From NCBI RefSeq assembly GCF_035582795.1, contig NC_134366.1, forward strand, positions 134,936,756 through 135,000,755: a stretch of 64,000 bases of DNA, given 5' to 3'. The position numbers and the translations under genes are program-made. Below, one piece after another: positions 35,569-46,900 of this stretch. The stretch is from Mycteria americana. Its lineage: Eukaryota; Chordata; Aves; Ciconiiformes; Ciconiidae. Each line of letters begins with the position of its first letter. Within the stretch, counting starts at the first letter, position 1. The notes beneath the pieces are model-generated. The model was not told where the DNA came from, did no database searches, and worked only from the letters and a program-made list of their open reading frames with translations.

Positions 35569-38126
35569 TGAAGCCTGAAAAATCCTGCCCTGAATAGCCT
35601 GAAAGTGCAGCTCAGTTAAGGACAATAAAAAGTCCAAGCACCCAGATGAAGTAGCTTCAGAGGTTAAAATCCAGGATCTATCACTTGCATCATAATGGGA
35701 TGGGCTGTTTTGCACAACAAAGAAAAAGTCGTAAAGTTGACAGAGCTATTAGCCCCTTTTGAATAGATTACAAACCCCACCATTAGCATGCAAATAAATA
35801 TTTTCTAGAAGCCTTCATGGTGTGAGAATCACTTCACAGTGCGACCATAAGGACAATATTTTTCTGCTCTGGTGCTGAGCCACTTTGGGGTAGTTTCTAT
35901 ATCACCTGCATAGCTCGAGTGTCACCTGTTACAGCTGAGATCTTGGACTGGCTTCTGCATAAGGCTGTAATTCTGCACCTTCATTTCAAAACATGATTAC
36001 CTTGTCTGACAGAGATGTTAGATTTTGATAACTAGATATTATTTACCCACCATTTTTGTGCATTGTACCCTACACTTTACAGAGCTGGGACTTCAAAATG
36101 GCCCAGTGCCATAAAATGACTATAGCTGTACTGAATAACAATGAGGTGCACCAGCTCCTACCAGCTGCAAAAAGACTTCTGCAAGTGAAGGAGTAAAACA
36201 CAGTACTAGGCAGAGCTGAGTTGCCTGTCCATCGAAGGATGAGTTGCATCGTAACATTGCCCCTCTAAACACCCACACTGGTTGGCACAGAGGTAACCAA
36301 GCACAAAATTCTCGTTGTTTCTGTTCTCTGTCTCATACACGCAGCAGTGGGACAGGAGGCCAGAAAAGGCCTGACCTACGCTAACCTTCAGATTTGAGCC
36401 AGCTCTCCTATTTGAAACCACTAGTTTACCACTGCTCTGAACCACCAGGAGGGGAAGAACTGAAAATGCCCAGGGTAGGATTTCCTCCTGGCACCTCCCT
36501 TCCACGGTAGTTCACCCACCTTCCCTTTCATGGGACAAGGAGTGTGAAAAAAACCCTTTCATTGCCATCAGTAGACACACTTTCAATGTCTTCAGCGAAA
36601 ATCCTGCATTTGATTCTAAAAGTAGAGCTCTCGCCAAAAGCAACTGAAGTTAACTCATTCCAGCACAGGCTGTAGTCAGCTCTTGAATGTTTCACATTTC
36701 ACACGAGCAAGTCCGATGCGTAAGACTGAGCCAGGTTCAGGAGCCTGGACACTGGAGTGCTTGGTCTGCAGCACACCAGCAGCAACAGGCGTTTCTCCAC
36801 TCTTGACCTTGAGGGAGTGTTGCTACCAAGGAGGAGGTTAAGTTCATTTTCCATACCACTATCTCTTCTGTTCGGGTTAAGGCAAAGAAGGGTGCCAGCT
36901 GTAAGAAAGGGTGGTGAGCTCTGGACACCTGCTCTCTTGGAAGCAGATCAAAACCACCACTTTGTTCACACAGGCCACTAAAGAGCCACCTAATGGTAAT
37001 GCCTTTCAGTAATCACTGGTCTGAATTCACAATAATGTCCTAAAGTGAAAAGACTCCACATTTCCCCTGTTAGTCCTCTAAGCCCGTTGGCTACCTCTCC
37101 CTCCATCCAAATGTCTATCCTAAACTTATTTTGGATATTGGGTTTGGAGTGCTGGAAGCCAACATGTTCATTACTACCTAGATGTAGGTAGCGTAGATTG
37201 TAACGCTGATTGTAACAGATTATTAAATAAGCTACATGTTGGCAGACAAGACACAGAATCTTCCAAAAATATACATATAGATATTACGTATCATTAGAAT
37301 TTCATATAAGTCTCAGAAAATTAAGTCTGTAAGCAAAAAGCAATATAGTTAATTCTACATTTTTCTGTCTGTGTTTAACAATATCATGCAAAAACCCATC
37401 ACATTTTCTCACATTTCCCAGGGGAGCACATGCCCTGATTATAAATGTCTAAGCTATTGCATTTTACTTTGTTTTTTGCACCAAGCAAACAGAGACAAAA
37501 CTGGTCTTCAAGTGAGCATAATTTTTCCCTAAAGGGTAAGATTTCTTACTTAAAATGCACTTTAAAGAAATTTGCTACCTGTGTAACTCATTGGGCCAAA
37601 CACTTCATAGATGTCTTCATCTTCAAATCAACTTCAACTGGAATATGTTTAACTGAATTATTACAAATACCACCAACTAGGAAGGAGGCTTCTGTCAGAA
37701 ATACGAGAGTATTCTGCCATGGTGGTGAAAACAGAGCTACCGCTTAGTCTTAGCTTTTGCTGAATAAGCAAGAATTCTAAGTCCCCCCCAAATCAAAACA
37801 AATAGAGGAACTCTGCTGGCAACTATATTAGACTGGCATTGTAAAAGTAAACACAGAGACTCTGTGGACTAAATCCACTGTTATTTCCATGTCATAGCAG
37901 AGAAGAGCAGTTTTGGCTCCAAAGATTCTTCTGGCATTGTTTGAGAACTGATATTTATATGTTTGTACCAAGAGTTAGGGTGCAAATTGCCTGTTCAATG
38001 AAATATATTATACCTCCTGATCAGCAAAATGCCCCATTATTTTTTTTTTTAATTACTTGCAGTCCCACCCCTTTTTCAGCCTTGAGGAAGGAAGACCACC
38101 CCCACCCCCAAAGCCCCCAACCATAC

Positions 38127-38260
38127 CTGTTCTCTTGGGCACACCGAATTCTGCACCCTTCCTTAGGTATCACCAAGCCCAAATGCATCCTTAGCCGACA
38201 ATTGGTGGGCCCTGTGTGGGGCCAGACATGAGTCCCCGGGTGCATGATAGAATATTTGAT
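38127..38260 (-). CDS. ASPH: ASPH exon with the HxxG iron-binding core
   Basis: This 134-bp exon has 44 codons plus two bases, in phase 0 at its start, matching human ASPH 665-708 plus the first two bases of codon 709. It encodes KYSIMHPGTHVWPHTGPTNC and then RLRMHLGLVIPKEGC. The first iron ligand (human His679) is codon 38216-38218. The motif continues to Thr-Gly, without the Asp that completes the usual 2-His-1-carboxylate triad, as is known for AspH. The 2-oxoglutarate-contacting Arg688 (codon 38189-38191) and His690 (38183-38185) are present. The splice sites are TTCTTGCAG and GTATGG. The exon is highly conserved with human and looks fully functional. Confidence 0.98.
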
Positions 38261-38884
38261 CTGCAAGAACAGAAAAGCAGGCCTTCAACGTTCAGCTTCA
38301 CAACCATACTGCTAGGAGTTCAGGACTTCATTATGTCTCATCCTTGATGATGGGCCAAAAGTGCAACATCACCTTTTGTTAGAGCCTCAGCAACAATTGC
38401 ACTTGCTCACGTCCTAAAGGTGTCCAGTACTACAAAAAACACGTCTTGTGGGGTGCGTGTGCATCCAGGCATATGCGTGGGTAAAAATGCATATATTTAA
38501 TTTTGTTTAAAATAATCAGTATTCATATTTCAACCTGAAAATAATTATCTCCTATCTACAATCAGAAAAATACCTTTTTTCCTATGGAAACACTTAAAGA
38601 CATTCTTATCATTTAAAAGACTGGACCACAGGAGACACAAGGGCTGTGTTAGCCAGGCTGACCAGCCCCTCTCAGATGACAAGTGGGTTGTGAAGGTCAT
38701 TGTCAGCCTTGGCTGGAGCAACCATGAGATGGTGGAATTCAGGATCACGAGAGGAGGGAGAAAGGCAAAAAGTAGGATCACTACCCACAGCTTCAGGAGA
38801 GCAGACTTGGGCTTATTCAGGGATCTGCTGGGAGAAATCCCATGAGACACAGTGCTGGAGAGAAGAGGGTTCTAGAACAGCTAG

Positions 38885-39391
38885 TTGATTTTTAAGGATC
38901 ACCTCGTCCAAGCTAAAGAATGGTTCATCCCCATGTGCAGGAAGCATAGAGACCCAAACAAAATTGAAACACAAAAAGGAAACATACAAGAGGTGGAAGC
39001 AGGTCTACCCAGGAAGACTGTAAGAGACGCTCTCTTAGCACACAGGGATGAGGTTAGGAAAGTCAAAGCTCTCCTGGTGTTGGATCTGGAGATGGAAGTG
39101 AGGGGCAACAAGAAAGGTTTCTACAGATACATCAGCAGTAAAAGGAAGTCTAGGGAAAACATGGGCTTGCTGCTAAATGTGGCAGGAGATGTGATGAAAA
39201 AGGACATGGAAAAGGCTAAGGTACTACATGCCTTCTTTGCCTCAATCTTTACTGGTATGAGTGACCTTCAGGAATCCCAGGTACTTGAGACCAGTGGAAA
39301 AGACTGGAGCAAAGAAGACTTACCCTCAGTGGAGGAGGATCAAATTAGGGAACATTTACACAAACTCAACAAACTGGTCCATGGGCCCTGA
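38885..39391 (+). pseudogene. CR1 ORF2 remnant, region between endonuclease and reverse transcriptase
   Basis: A 168-codon open frame corresponds to the linker and the start of the reverse-transcriptase domain of CR1 ORF2. It ends in a stop caused by a frameshift just where the family normally continues into the GPDG motif. It is a transposon relic, not a host gene. Confidence 0.85.
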
Positions 39392-39558
39392 TGGGATCCA
39401 CCCGTAAGTGCTGAGGGAGCTGGATGATGTGAATCCACACTCAATAATCTTTGAAAGGTCATGGCAATCAGTAAAAGTCCTTGAGGACTGGAAGAAAGCA
39501 AATGTTGTTCCTATCTCCCAGGAGGAGGATCTGAGGAACTACAGATCAGCCAGCCTCA

Positions 39559-39627
39559 CAGAATCACAGAATCACAGAATCATATAGGTTGGAAAAGACC
39601 TTTAAGATCATCGAGTCCAACCATAAT
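39559..39627 (-). mobile_element. 69-bp CR1 3' end nested inside the larger CR1
   Basis: Three CACAGAAT-type octamers are followed by ATATAGGTTGGAAAAGACC and ATCGAGTCCAACC, the hallmark antisense CR1 3' end. It interrupts the host CR1 reverse-transcriptase sequence. Removing exactly 69 bp restores the expected continuity (AGCCTCA joined to CCTCGATCC), with no target-site duplication, as is known for CR1. Confidence 0.9.
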
Positions 39628-42463
39628 CCTCGATCCCTGGGAAGGTGATGGAGCAAATAATCCTGGAAACCGTTTTCAAACACACAAATGAAAAGAAGGT
39701 GACTGGGAGCAGTCAGCATGGATTTACGAAGGGGAAATCATACTTAACCAGCTTTCTATGGTGAGGATGCCTAGCTTGGTGGTTGAGGGGTGATTAGTGG
39801 ATGTTGTTTATCTCAACTTCAGTACCATTTTCAACACTGTCTGCCATAAACATCCTCATTGACAAACTGATGAAACAGAAACTAGGTAGGTTGATGGTGA
39901 GGTGGATTGAAAACTGGCAGTTCAGCCAGGCTCAAAGAGTTGTGATCAGAGACACAAAGTCCAGCTGGAGGCCACTCATCAGAGGTATACCCCAGGGCTC
40001 AATACTGGGTCCAACATAGCTTCACAAATGACTTCACAAATAGCTTCACAAATGACTCAGATGATGGTACAGACTGCATCCTTCTCAGCAACTTTGCAGA
40101 TGATAGAAAATTGGAGAGGACATCTCGGTCCAGCTCTGTGCTACCTACTATGAGAGAGACATAGACATACTGGAGCAAGTCTAATGAAGGGCTATAAAGG
40201 TGATTAAGGGATTGGAGCTCCTGACATACAAGGGGAAGCTGAGAGAGCTGGGACTGCTCAGCCTAGAGAAGAGAAGGCTCAGGGGGATCTTATCAATGTA
40301 TATAAATACCTGATGGGAGGAGTGAAGAAGACAGAGGCAGGCTCTTCTCAGTGGTATCCAGTGAAAGGCAAAGAAGCAATGGACACAGATTGAAATACAG
40401 GAAATTCCATTTAAACATAAAAAACTTTTTTACTGTACACTGGAACAGGTTGCCCAGAGAGGCTGTAGAGTCTCTGTCCTCAGAGGCATTCAAAACCTGA
40501 CTGGACACAGTCCTGTGCAACCTGCTCTAGTTCATCATGCTTTGAGCAAGGGGTCAGACTAGGTAATCTCCAGAGGTCCCTTCTCACCTTCTCACCTCAA
40601 CCCTTTTGTGATTCTACAGCAATGCAAGGAACAGGAAGTGTAAATAACACATGACAGCGGTGAGAAGTGTCTTCTCAACCGAGAAATCTGCACATCAGGC
40701 TGGGATAGGGTAACTTTGATAAATCTTAGGATTTAAGGTATTGCTTGCTCTCCAACTGTAACAAAATCAGCAGAAGACAGTGTGTGCCTAATGCCTTAGC
40801 CGTTCCCACCATATGAGGTTTCAGCTTACCAGCAGTTTCTTATGACAGCAAGTGATAAGCTTCAGTGGCTGTGGTGGACACAGATGCTCCAACCCACCAC
40901 CTCTGCTACACTGAGATGTGTTAACTTGATTGCCTTGTCAGACCCTAATGCAATGCAAATAACTGGCTATGCAGGATAGTTACTAATATCCCAGAGAAAC
41001 AATTTTTTTAATGCTAATATACCAGCACTGCGGAATGATTATTGTCATGTATGTTATCTGTCCACACAGATCAGTCTAGATATGTCTGTGAATTATATGT
41101 ATGCGCTGTACTCAAGTATTATATATAAATAGTCCTGAACTACCAATGAGTTATACTATGGTTGTAATGTAAAACTCTGAAGAGTTAAGAAATTCCCAGA
41201 ATTAAAACTACCTGTGCTACTTTTAGTTTACTGCTATTTTTAAGAATGATATAATTTTTAATAATACAATCACTTGCTATTGTTCTACACGGTCTCTCAG
41301 CAGCATTGAGTAGGTAGTTGATTATTTCACATTTCTTTTATCTTTGTCAATACACAAGGTGCCCAAAGCATCCAAACAGTCTATCTACCACAGAATTCCT
41401 AATTTCCTGATTGCATTTGTTCCCATTGCTTCCAAGTGCTTCAGTACGTGAATAGAGATTAGGTGATATTTTAAATTTAATTTACCAGTAAGAATCTGAG
41501 GCATGGCTAGCATAAGAACAAAAATTATCCTAGGCATCCCCTAATATTGGATGTAAAACTTAAGACTCCTAGACCACCATTTTTCAGATTATTTTACATT
41601 TTATATGTTCAAAACACATGACTACAGCTATAGCTGTGAATAAACAATGTTTCCGCAAACCATATCCTGGTGATAACACGTGGGGTGTCAAAAAATGCTG
41701 AACAAAATAGTAGCTCTCAAAGAGAATTTGTTCTCTGGGATAGATCCATTTTGGCTATGGATGCCACAGAAAGCAGTTTTCTTGCTGTTAGCCACACTGA
41801 ACATGATGACCTCTCTTATCAGTTATATTCACTGCAACCAGCCTTTGCAACAAATCAGTGAAACAATAGCCTTGTTCATTCCCACAGCAGTAGCCATCTA
41901 GTGTGCTTCTGCACATCAAAAGCAACAGTCTGGTGAAAAAGCTGAACACCTACTCTCAAGGCTCTGAATTAGGATTATGCTAGCACTGTATTTTCCAACT
42001 TTTGCATCCTTAATTTTGCAACATGAAGGTTATTCTCATGTAGTCATTACAGATAAAATATGGTAACTTGGGAAAAAAAAAAAGAATAATGAAAAATTCT
42101 GTCCTATGGAATCACATGATATCTGTGTTGGGCCATTCATTCAGCTGCATGTGTATTGATCCACACCATATAGGTTTACTGCATGATTTAATGAGGCTAA
42201 TTTGTAGCCGAGTAGTCATTGTAGACCAGGCACTGGAAACAAACTTTGTTGGCACACAAGGCCACAGCTCATGGATATAAAATTTCCTTCCTTTACCTTT
42301 AGGAAAGAAGCATGTGACAGCAGTACTACTGTTTGGCTTCCATGAGGTGATTCTCCTTCTGTCTAATGCAGCCAGGCTTGGGTAGATGGGTGAAGTTTAT
42401 CACAGTGAGAATCTGGCTCACTGAATTAGTCTTGTAAAGTTAGGTTCAGACCAAAAAAAAAAA

Positions 42464-42530
42464 ATCCAGGTTAGAAATGACCTAATCCAACCTCCTGCTC
42501 AAAGCAGGGTTAGCCATGAGTCAGACCAGG
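42464..42530 (-). mobile_element. Degenerate CR1 3'-end fragment
   Basis: TCCAGGTTAGAAATGACCTAATCCAACC and CTGCTCAAAGCAGGGTTAGC match the antisense CR1 3' end with many changes. It follows a 12-base A-run at 42453-42464. Confidence 0.75.
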
Positions 42531-42844
42531 TCAATTAGGGCTGAGGTTTAGTAAGTCATTACTTATTGGTTGACCCATGGCAAATAACTGCTTACCTACC
42601 ACGAGCTCCCAGGAATCACAAGGTAAAATGGCTCAACTAAAGAGTCCCTAGAAAGGCTTCAGCTAACATATTTCACCTTGTATTTGCTGAGGGCTAAAAT
42701 TGGGCATATTTTTACTATTAACTTCATTGTGTGCTTGAGGCATCATTAAATATACTAAGGTCATGCATCCCTCTATACACATTCCTCAAAATCACCTGCT
42801 CCCAGCATTAGGAATTTGCAAAGATGAAGAAAATTGCCAGGTAC

Positions 42845-42936
42845 CTGCCCTCTTCTGCAGCCAGTAGCTTCTGGGAATCTTTCCAATAAAGCGCATGTTT
42901 TCGGAACACTTTTACAAGCATTCTCATTTTTTCTTC
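42845..42936 (-). CDS. ASPH: ASPH exon, start of the oxygenase core (conserved disulfide pair)
   Basis: The exon is 92 bp. The first two bases complete a glycine codon split with the upstream exon; 30 codons follow, matching human 635-664: RKNENACKSVPKTC, then ALLERFPEATGC and RRGQ. The two cysteines of ACKSVPKTC correspond to human Cys641 and Cys648, which form a disulfide in the oxygenase domain as I recall it from the published structure. The acceptor is weak by eye (ATTTTCACTAG), but conservation and phase leave no doubt. The donor is GTACCT. Confidence 0.97.
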
Positions 42937-43792
42937 CTAGTGAAAATAATGGAGAGAGCATTGGTAAGAGCAATGAATGAACATTTCCTTGGTTTCTGCT
43001 TTGCAGAAGAGCAACAAAGCTGTCAAAGAGCTGACACTGAAAGACAGGTAAATACTATTATTCTCATTTTACAGATTATGAAACAGAAGTATTAACACAT
43101 TGTAATAGCAGAGCAGCCTGCAACATCTTTGCTTTTAAATTATTTGTGAAGAGAAGGCTTTCTACCATTTTTTAAACATGATTCTAAAAGCATAATCATT
43201 AATGAGGCTGCATAGAAAAAAGATGAAAAATCCCACCAACATCATACCATTTCAACACCAGATTATATTTTAATATAAGTTGCTTTTAATATTTTATTTT
43301 ACAGTACTCTTTCATATGCAGAGTCATATAAGAATTTAAGGTCATTCTAATAGTTGGGCCTCCCACTGCAGAGCTCAGGGACAGGGCAGCAGGCTTATCA
43401 AGGCTCATATACTTTTGCTCATACCATTTCTGAATGATAGATCTCGCGTAGCTGACAACACAATATTGAGGATGCACCTTCTCCCACGTTCCTGTCTTCC
43501 CTCAGGCTGATCTGTACTATGCATTACCATGCAAAATGTTGGCAGCCTTGCCAGAAGAGGAGTGTTACCCTCCAGGGATTCTTAGAAGTGATTGGGGACA
43601 ACATGGTTTAGAATAAAGGACTCTTGTTCACTGTCGCAGAGGTCCCAGACGCTATTTTATTAGCTCCCTTCTTCTGCAGATTCAGTGATTACAAAAACGG
43701 TTCTGGAAAAAACTGTGTTGCTACTCCTTATTACACTATATTAATCTGAGAAAGTGAAATTGGGGAAAGAGAAGAAATACAAAATGTTTTAC
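42937..43792 (-). other. ASPH: ASPH intron, 856 bp
   Basis: This phase-1 intron runs from GTAAAA to ATTTTCACTAG. I see no repeats or other features. Confidence 0.93.
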
Positions 43793-43928
43793 CTTGTTGC
43801 CATAAGGTAAACTGGCTCCAGTCTCCTTTTTCTCGTAGATTCTCATCTTCAGGAAGGAAGAGGCTTCTTTTTTTGTCCATCACAGCAAGCCCCTCATCCC
43901 GAATGAGCTTCCAATTTTTTTCTAAGGA
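43793..43928 (-). CDS. ASPH: ASPH exon linking TPR region to oxygenase domain
   Basis: This 136-bp exon has 45 codons and one base (G, completing glycine in the next exon), equivalent to human 589-633. It reads SLEKNWKLIRDEGLAVMDKK, then LFLPEDENLREKGDWSQF and TLWQQ. The lysine/arginine change after MDK relative to human is conservative for this linker. This segment forms the N-terminal helices and first strands of the catalytic domain. The splice sites are CTCTACACAG and GTAAAA. Confidence 0.97.
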
Positions 43929-46900
43929 CTGTGTAGAGAGCCATGTTACTGCACTGAGAACTCACTGCATTTGGCTTTAGTACTGTTTTTATTTTTTCCC
44001 TGCCACTATTAACTTTTTTTTAATTTCAAAGCACTAAAAAAAGCGTTCATCATCATTATCAAGTTTCTTTACATTCAATTCCCTTCTGATAGTTAAGCCA
44101 GGAAAAACAACTTTCACAGCATTCCTCAGATTCAATTACATTGGGATCATAAAATTTCAATAATCCTCAGCCTCTTTGCAGACTAGGCCTCATTCTGACT
44201 TGCTTTTTGAATAGCCTAAGGGCTCTTTAACAGATCATTTTGTATTGCAAACTAGCAAGAGTATTGATCTTCTTAAAGACAGCACACGTTACCTAGAAGC
44301 ACTCCTGCGACTAGAAAACCACTCGCATAACCTGGAACTCCAGGCATCACGGTTCAAAGAGTACAAATGTAAACAGGCCACTTAAGTTGACAGTTATGAT
44401 TTAAACCTTCAAAAAGGTTTGCAAAGGTTCACTTGCATACGCTGATGTTATTGAAAAAGATCAAATACGACTTGAAATGCCAGGTGATGATTTATGGACA
44501 CAACCATTAAAAATGTGTAAGCTGCTTGTACTTCATACATACCAAAACCACAAGATTGTAGAATTAAAAATTCTGTTCTCTGCTACCTTAGGACATTATA
44601 TTTGTAAAAAGCTGATAGATCAGAAAACCTTTTATTCTACCAATAAGTCATTTTAATGTTATAGCAATATAAATGAAAAACCCACAGCGTAACAATGGAC
44701 CTGGATAAAAGTGCCTTCCATTTCCCAGCTGCTTACTTTACTCGCTAAACCTTATTTTGAGTGAATAGTTTTCATTTTTCCTTTGTGCTCTTGAACAAAG
44801 CATTTCTGGAAGACATTTTCAATCAATTTCATACTGAAAATAGGCTAAGGTGTGTTCCCACACTACCTCTTTATATGATGTGTAAAGCTGAGTAAAACTC
44901 AAAAATCCGTGAGAATAGGTGATATAACTGCTCCTTTTTAGCCTTAAAACTTCATATGGTTATTAGCCTTCCTCATTTAAATTAAACAGTTGCATTTTCC
45001 ACTTGAGTTTTTTTCAATTAAAAGACAAGCTGATCACACAAAATAGGTTGTATGTTGATACATCATAAAAGGCTCAGCAAGCCATGGCTAGAACATGCTG
45101 TCTATAATATAGCGACTTTCTCCCACTAAAACATTTTTAGGTAGGCTAAGACCTATGAAAATTAGGATTGCAATTCTGTTATTACAGTACTCTCTTCTTC
45201 TTCCTAGCAAATTGTTTTCTGTCTCATCCATCAGTAAAGGGGAAGAGCACTTAGCATTTTTCCTGGTGCATTCACCTTATTCTCTCCCACTGATGGGTTT
45301 CCATAACACTTGTTTAACAGTTAACATTAAGTAGAAATGTTTCTTAGAATCTTTGGAAAACTGACTTTTCCAAAATGCAGAGTACAAAACAAGACTGAAA
45401 ATTTCCACCTGATCAGAGATGAATATGGGAACAGTGCTGGTACTGATGCAGCGCTACCATATCTACAAAAGGAAATACCAGCTTGAGTACCTGATTTTGC
45501 ACTGGCTGGAGAAAGGAAAGAAAAGAGTATCTTACATTTACACAGGCTTCAAATTAAAGAGATACAGATTAACAAAACTGGAAAACTTTAAAAGATATTA
45601 CAAGTGCTTCTCTGTTTCTTCAAACTCCTCCTACTCCCTCATCTGAAAAAAGGTACGAGGGAGCATTCACCCATGCAGACAAGATGATGCATGAAGAGCA
45701 CTGGTGGTCTAAGGAGCTGCAGGCAAGAGCTGCTTTGTCACCTCTAATCCTTCACAAGTGCCACAGGCTGAAAGTTAACCTCCAAAGGTGCGTGTTTGCC
45801 CTTGCCTTTTAAGACTCCTTCCCTAGCATGCTGGATATGAAGTGAATTGAATGCCTATCATTGATTTTGAACTAGCTCCTCATTGGTTTTAGACATAACT
45901 TGCGCTGAAATCAATGGCATCTCTATACTCCTGAAAACCTGGACCCCATCTATAAAAGACACTGACAGTGCTTTACTATGAGTTAATAGGCAACTCCTAG
46001 GTAGAAAGGAAGCAGAGAGTTACAGGAGTTCGAACACAGCTCAGCCTTGATCTCCCTGATTTTACAGACTCTTAGGCATACCTTGAATGGTAAGGACGCA
46101 TAACACCATTAAAACATAATGACTAAGTCCAGGACTTGGACTTCCGGCTCTTGATCCAAGAGCTGGTATCTACAGAAAAAAGTTAAATATGCTTATGCTC
46201 CATAATATGTAGGGATTCAAGCCTCAGGTTAGAGCAACCCGTTCATATTATATTTGATGCAATATCCTGATTTCAAATGAAGAATCAGGTGGCAAACAGC
46301 ATTGGGAGCATATGTACTTGTTTCCTAGCAGCTGATTCCTGTAAACCTCCATATGGCGTTTTAAATACAGTTCCTAACAATAATGGAAGTTTACAGTTGC
46401 TTTACATCTGGCAATAGTGTAGATTTTATTGGCAAAGACATTACTATGTTTAAATAGAGATTTCTTAATATTGGTTTATTTTTATGTGTGACTGCTATAT
46501 TAAAATAATCCTTACTCTGTGCTGTCAAACCCTTTCAAATGCATGGTCATAAACGACACAGGCGGAGATTAAGAGGTTACTACCCCTCATAGTGAGGCAT
46601 AACTACTGACCACATGTCCATTTTAATCCATTGGACTATAAAATAAAATCATGGTGAAGACTTCAATCTGTTTCACTTTGTTACTGAAACAGAGTAGGAG
46701 AGTATTCACGATCAGTTACCGTGTCTCTGCTGGGGAATGCTGATGACCTCCAAGTAAGGGGCAATATTTTAAACCTTTCAAAATAGATTCCTTGCACCCA
46801 TTTGGTCACTCAGAGTGCTTGAACATCAGCATGTGCACACATCATCTCTGCTCTTTTCAACACAAGGCTCCCCTTTAAAGCATCCAGGCACACTTTAAAA

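Larger units (their letters stand above)
32716..38126 (-). other. ASPH: ASPH last intron, 5,411 bp
   Basis: This phase-2 intron has a GTATGG donor at its ASPH-sense start. It contains an antisense-to-window CR1 copy (33.69-34.53 kb) and a 200-bp G/T-only tract (35.36-35.57 kb). I see nothing else that looks like a gene. The open frames that cross the G/T tract are low-complexity artefacts. Confidence 0.9.
38607..40617 (+). mobile_element. CR1 LINE, about 2 kb, with decayed ORF2 (antisense to ASPH)
   Basis: A long CR1 copy lies in + orientation. Residual ORF2 is readable in pieces: 38885-39391 gives an intact-looking stretch with KGFYRYISSKRKSREN and WSKEDLPSVEEDQIREHL, then a one-base shift at the following conserved GPDG segment (near 39386) breaks the frame. 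Reverse-transcriptase landmarks remain at 39972-40016 (GIPQGSILGP) and 40093-40104 (FADD). A 12-bp unit (GCTTCACAAATG-like) is amplified at 40019-40054. The 3' UTR with GTTGCCCAGAGAGGCTGTAG ends in GTGATTCTAC near 40617. The copy is 5'-truncated, frameshifted and not mobile. Confidence 0.93.
38261..42844 (-). other. ASPH: ASPH intron, 4,584 bp
   Basis: This phase-0 intron is dominated by a 2-kb CR1 on the + strand (38.61-40.62 kb) with a nested CR1 tail (39559-39627). A further degenerate CR1 tail lies at 42464-42530. The rest is AT-rich and unremarkable. Confidence 0.92.

Noticed and set aside
38885..39391. A 168-codon host gene
   Set aside because: The translation is CR1 ORF2 and the frame breaks at a conserved motif; it is part of a LINE relic.
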